A stretch of 64,000 bases of DNA from NCBI RefSeq assembly GCF_905404315.1, contig NC_066310.1:1550001-1614000 (forward strand), written 5' to 3'. Position numbers and translations under genes: made by a program. Origin of the DNA: Leptidea sinapis (Eukaryota > Arthropoda > Insecta > Lepidoptera > Pieridae). Shown here in pieces: positions 62,928 to 64,000 of this stretch. The first letter of the stretch is position 1. Each line of letters begins with the position of its first letter. A model generated the notes under the pieces. That model was not told where the DNA came from. It made no database searches and worked only from the letters and a program-made list of their open reading frames with translations.

Positions 62928-63262
62928 TAGGCTCCATTGCACAGGATGCTGGCTAGATTATGGGTACAACAACGGCACCTATTTCTACCGTGAAGCAGTA
63001 AAGTGTAAGTGAAATTACTGGGCAAATAAGATTTAATATCTTATGTGTCAAGGTGACGAGTGCAATTGTAGTGCCGCTCAGAATTTTTTGAGTTTTACAA
63101 GAATCCTGAGCGTCACTGCATTGTAATGGACAGGGCGTATGAATGTCTCTTGGTAACGAGCGCAGTTGTAGTGCTGCTCAGAATTTATGGGTCTTTCAAG
63201 AATCCTGAGCCGCATTGCATTGTAATGGGCAGGGCGCTTCAATTACCATTACGTACTGCTCG
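62928..63262 (+). mobile_element. SINE-A copy with duplicated 3' half
   Basis: Starts TAGGCTCCATTGCACAGGAT. The segment from the CTCAAGGTGACGAG landmark to the GGGCGTATCAA landmark occurs twice (about 63044-63143 and 63144-63243) with about 15% difference. The GTAGCTAG region is deleted (AAAGTGTAAGTGAAATTACT). Ends GCTCGTCTTGAAAAAAAC. Confidence 0.8.
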
Positions 63263-64000
63263 TCTTGAAAAAAACCAATACTTACTGTTAGAAAACTGCG
63301 TATTCATATGTATAAACAATGAATCAAAATTAATAATGAGGAAAATAGATTTTTTCTCGTAAAAAAACAATGGACCGATCGTTATATAGCTTTAAACAGT
63401 TAGTTTAAATTGGAAAAGATAGTAACAAGAACAAACTCATTTCTTGCCCAGTATTTACATTTAAAAATATATTCCGTGATAGTTTTATTTACTTTTGATT
63501 TTAATTTATAAAATAATGCTAAAGGATGATGATAATATATTGCAATATAAGTCATATAAAGTGGCTCGCTTGTACTATGGCCCCACACTCTCACAAGGCG
63601 CTTGGCATGCCTGCTAGAGGATTAATAGCAAAGCTGAAGAAAATATTTCAATTGGGTAATGTACGAAATTTAAATGCAATAAGTATAGTGCTTAAATTTA
63701 TGTTGAATTCATATAGCTTAACGCTATTTATGGGTTGGAATTTTACTTACCTATTTGTATAAAGAAAGAATAGGAATACATTTATTTGCTTACAGTTCCG
63801 CTGCTTAGTATCGGACTTGCTAGATGGTTGTTAATTCTCAATTAGCTAAATTTGGAAGTAAAGACACCTGGCTAAGATGATGATATTGTAATTAAAGAAA
63901 CAGGTTGGCGGGAATCTTCTGATGGACCATACTTATAGATGTAACTAGGTACGCCGCGATGACACACAATTTTGACTTTTCCTGTAAATCCAAAATAATA
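63263..64000. other. Unrecognised DNA to window end
   Basis: A 78-codon plus frame at 63526-63762 has no recognised motif. No repeat family identified. Confidence 0.4.

Noticed and set aside
1..64000. CRISPR array or bacterial operon
   Set aside because: No short direct repeats with regular spacers. Coding density, composition and repeat types are those of an animal genome.

Overview
The window looks like a stretch of insect nuclear DNA, most likely from a moth or butterfly. The DNA is strongly AT-rich. No gene has bacterial-style packing, and no long intact reading frame is present. Almost everything recognisable is a broken transposable element. The repeat types (Jockey-like and RTE-like LINE 3' ends, a roughly 300-bp SINE with a CATAAAA tail, many small terminal-inverted-repeat elements, a mariner fossil) are ones I associate with Lepidoptera. 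That assignment is inference from family resemblance, not from a database search.

Family labels used below. SINE-A: about 300-bp SINE, 17 or so copies. LINE-B: Jockey/CR1-like LINE seen only as 3' ends, about 14 copies. LINE-C and LINE-E: LINE 3' ends whose protein finishes in a YLND-TAWD type motif. LINE-D: LINE 3' end with a TTTGAT tail. LINE-K: LINE whose C-terminal domain carries WDATCxDTLAPSH and QRISLAIQRGNAA. SINE-T: tRNA-related SINE. MITE-F, -G, -H: small inverted-repeat elements. PAL: a palindromic element carrying divergent tRNA-like cloverleaves.

Layout. 0-10 kb: LINE-K and RTE-like remnants, MITE-G, a degenerate tandem repeat, LINE-B and SINE-A copies. 10-20 kb: the complete PAL palindrome, a hairpin-bearing insert with 14-bp flanking repeats, MITE-F, a Tc1/mariner C-terminal scrap, a long-TIR element, and a reverse-transcriptase LINE (17.6-18.8 kb, minus strand). 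20-28 kb: a hairpin cluster, MITE-H copies, and the best candidate for host-gene sequence: two DRE-like promoter boxes with a possible first exon at 23.26-23.52 kb. 28-38 kb: two near-identical RT scraps, a foldback element with 55 of 56 matching arms, a 2.1-kb RT-bearing LINE (31.1-33.2 kb, minus), a second PAL copy, and a LINE-K scrap with 16-bp inverted ends. 38-50 kb: sparse, largely unrecognised DNA with a few SINE/LINE copies and a 636-bp TIR element. 50-64 kb: a third PAL copy with a complete 73-nt cloverleaf, RTE/LINE-C/LINE-K remnants, a dead mariner transposase (58.0-59.2 kb), a decayed coding stretch of unknown origin (60.6-61.2 kb), and further SINE-A copies.

How the parts relate. 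The elements are mostly independent insertions. Two relationships look functional. SINE-A shares its 3' tail with LINE-B, which fits a SINE moved by that LINE's machinery. The three PAL copies look like different deletion states of one non-autonomous element. I found no CRISPR array, no rRNA, no operon, and no intact protein-coding gene.
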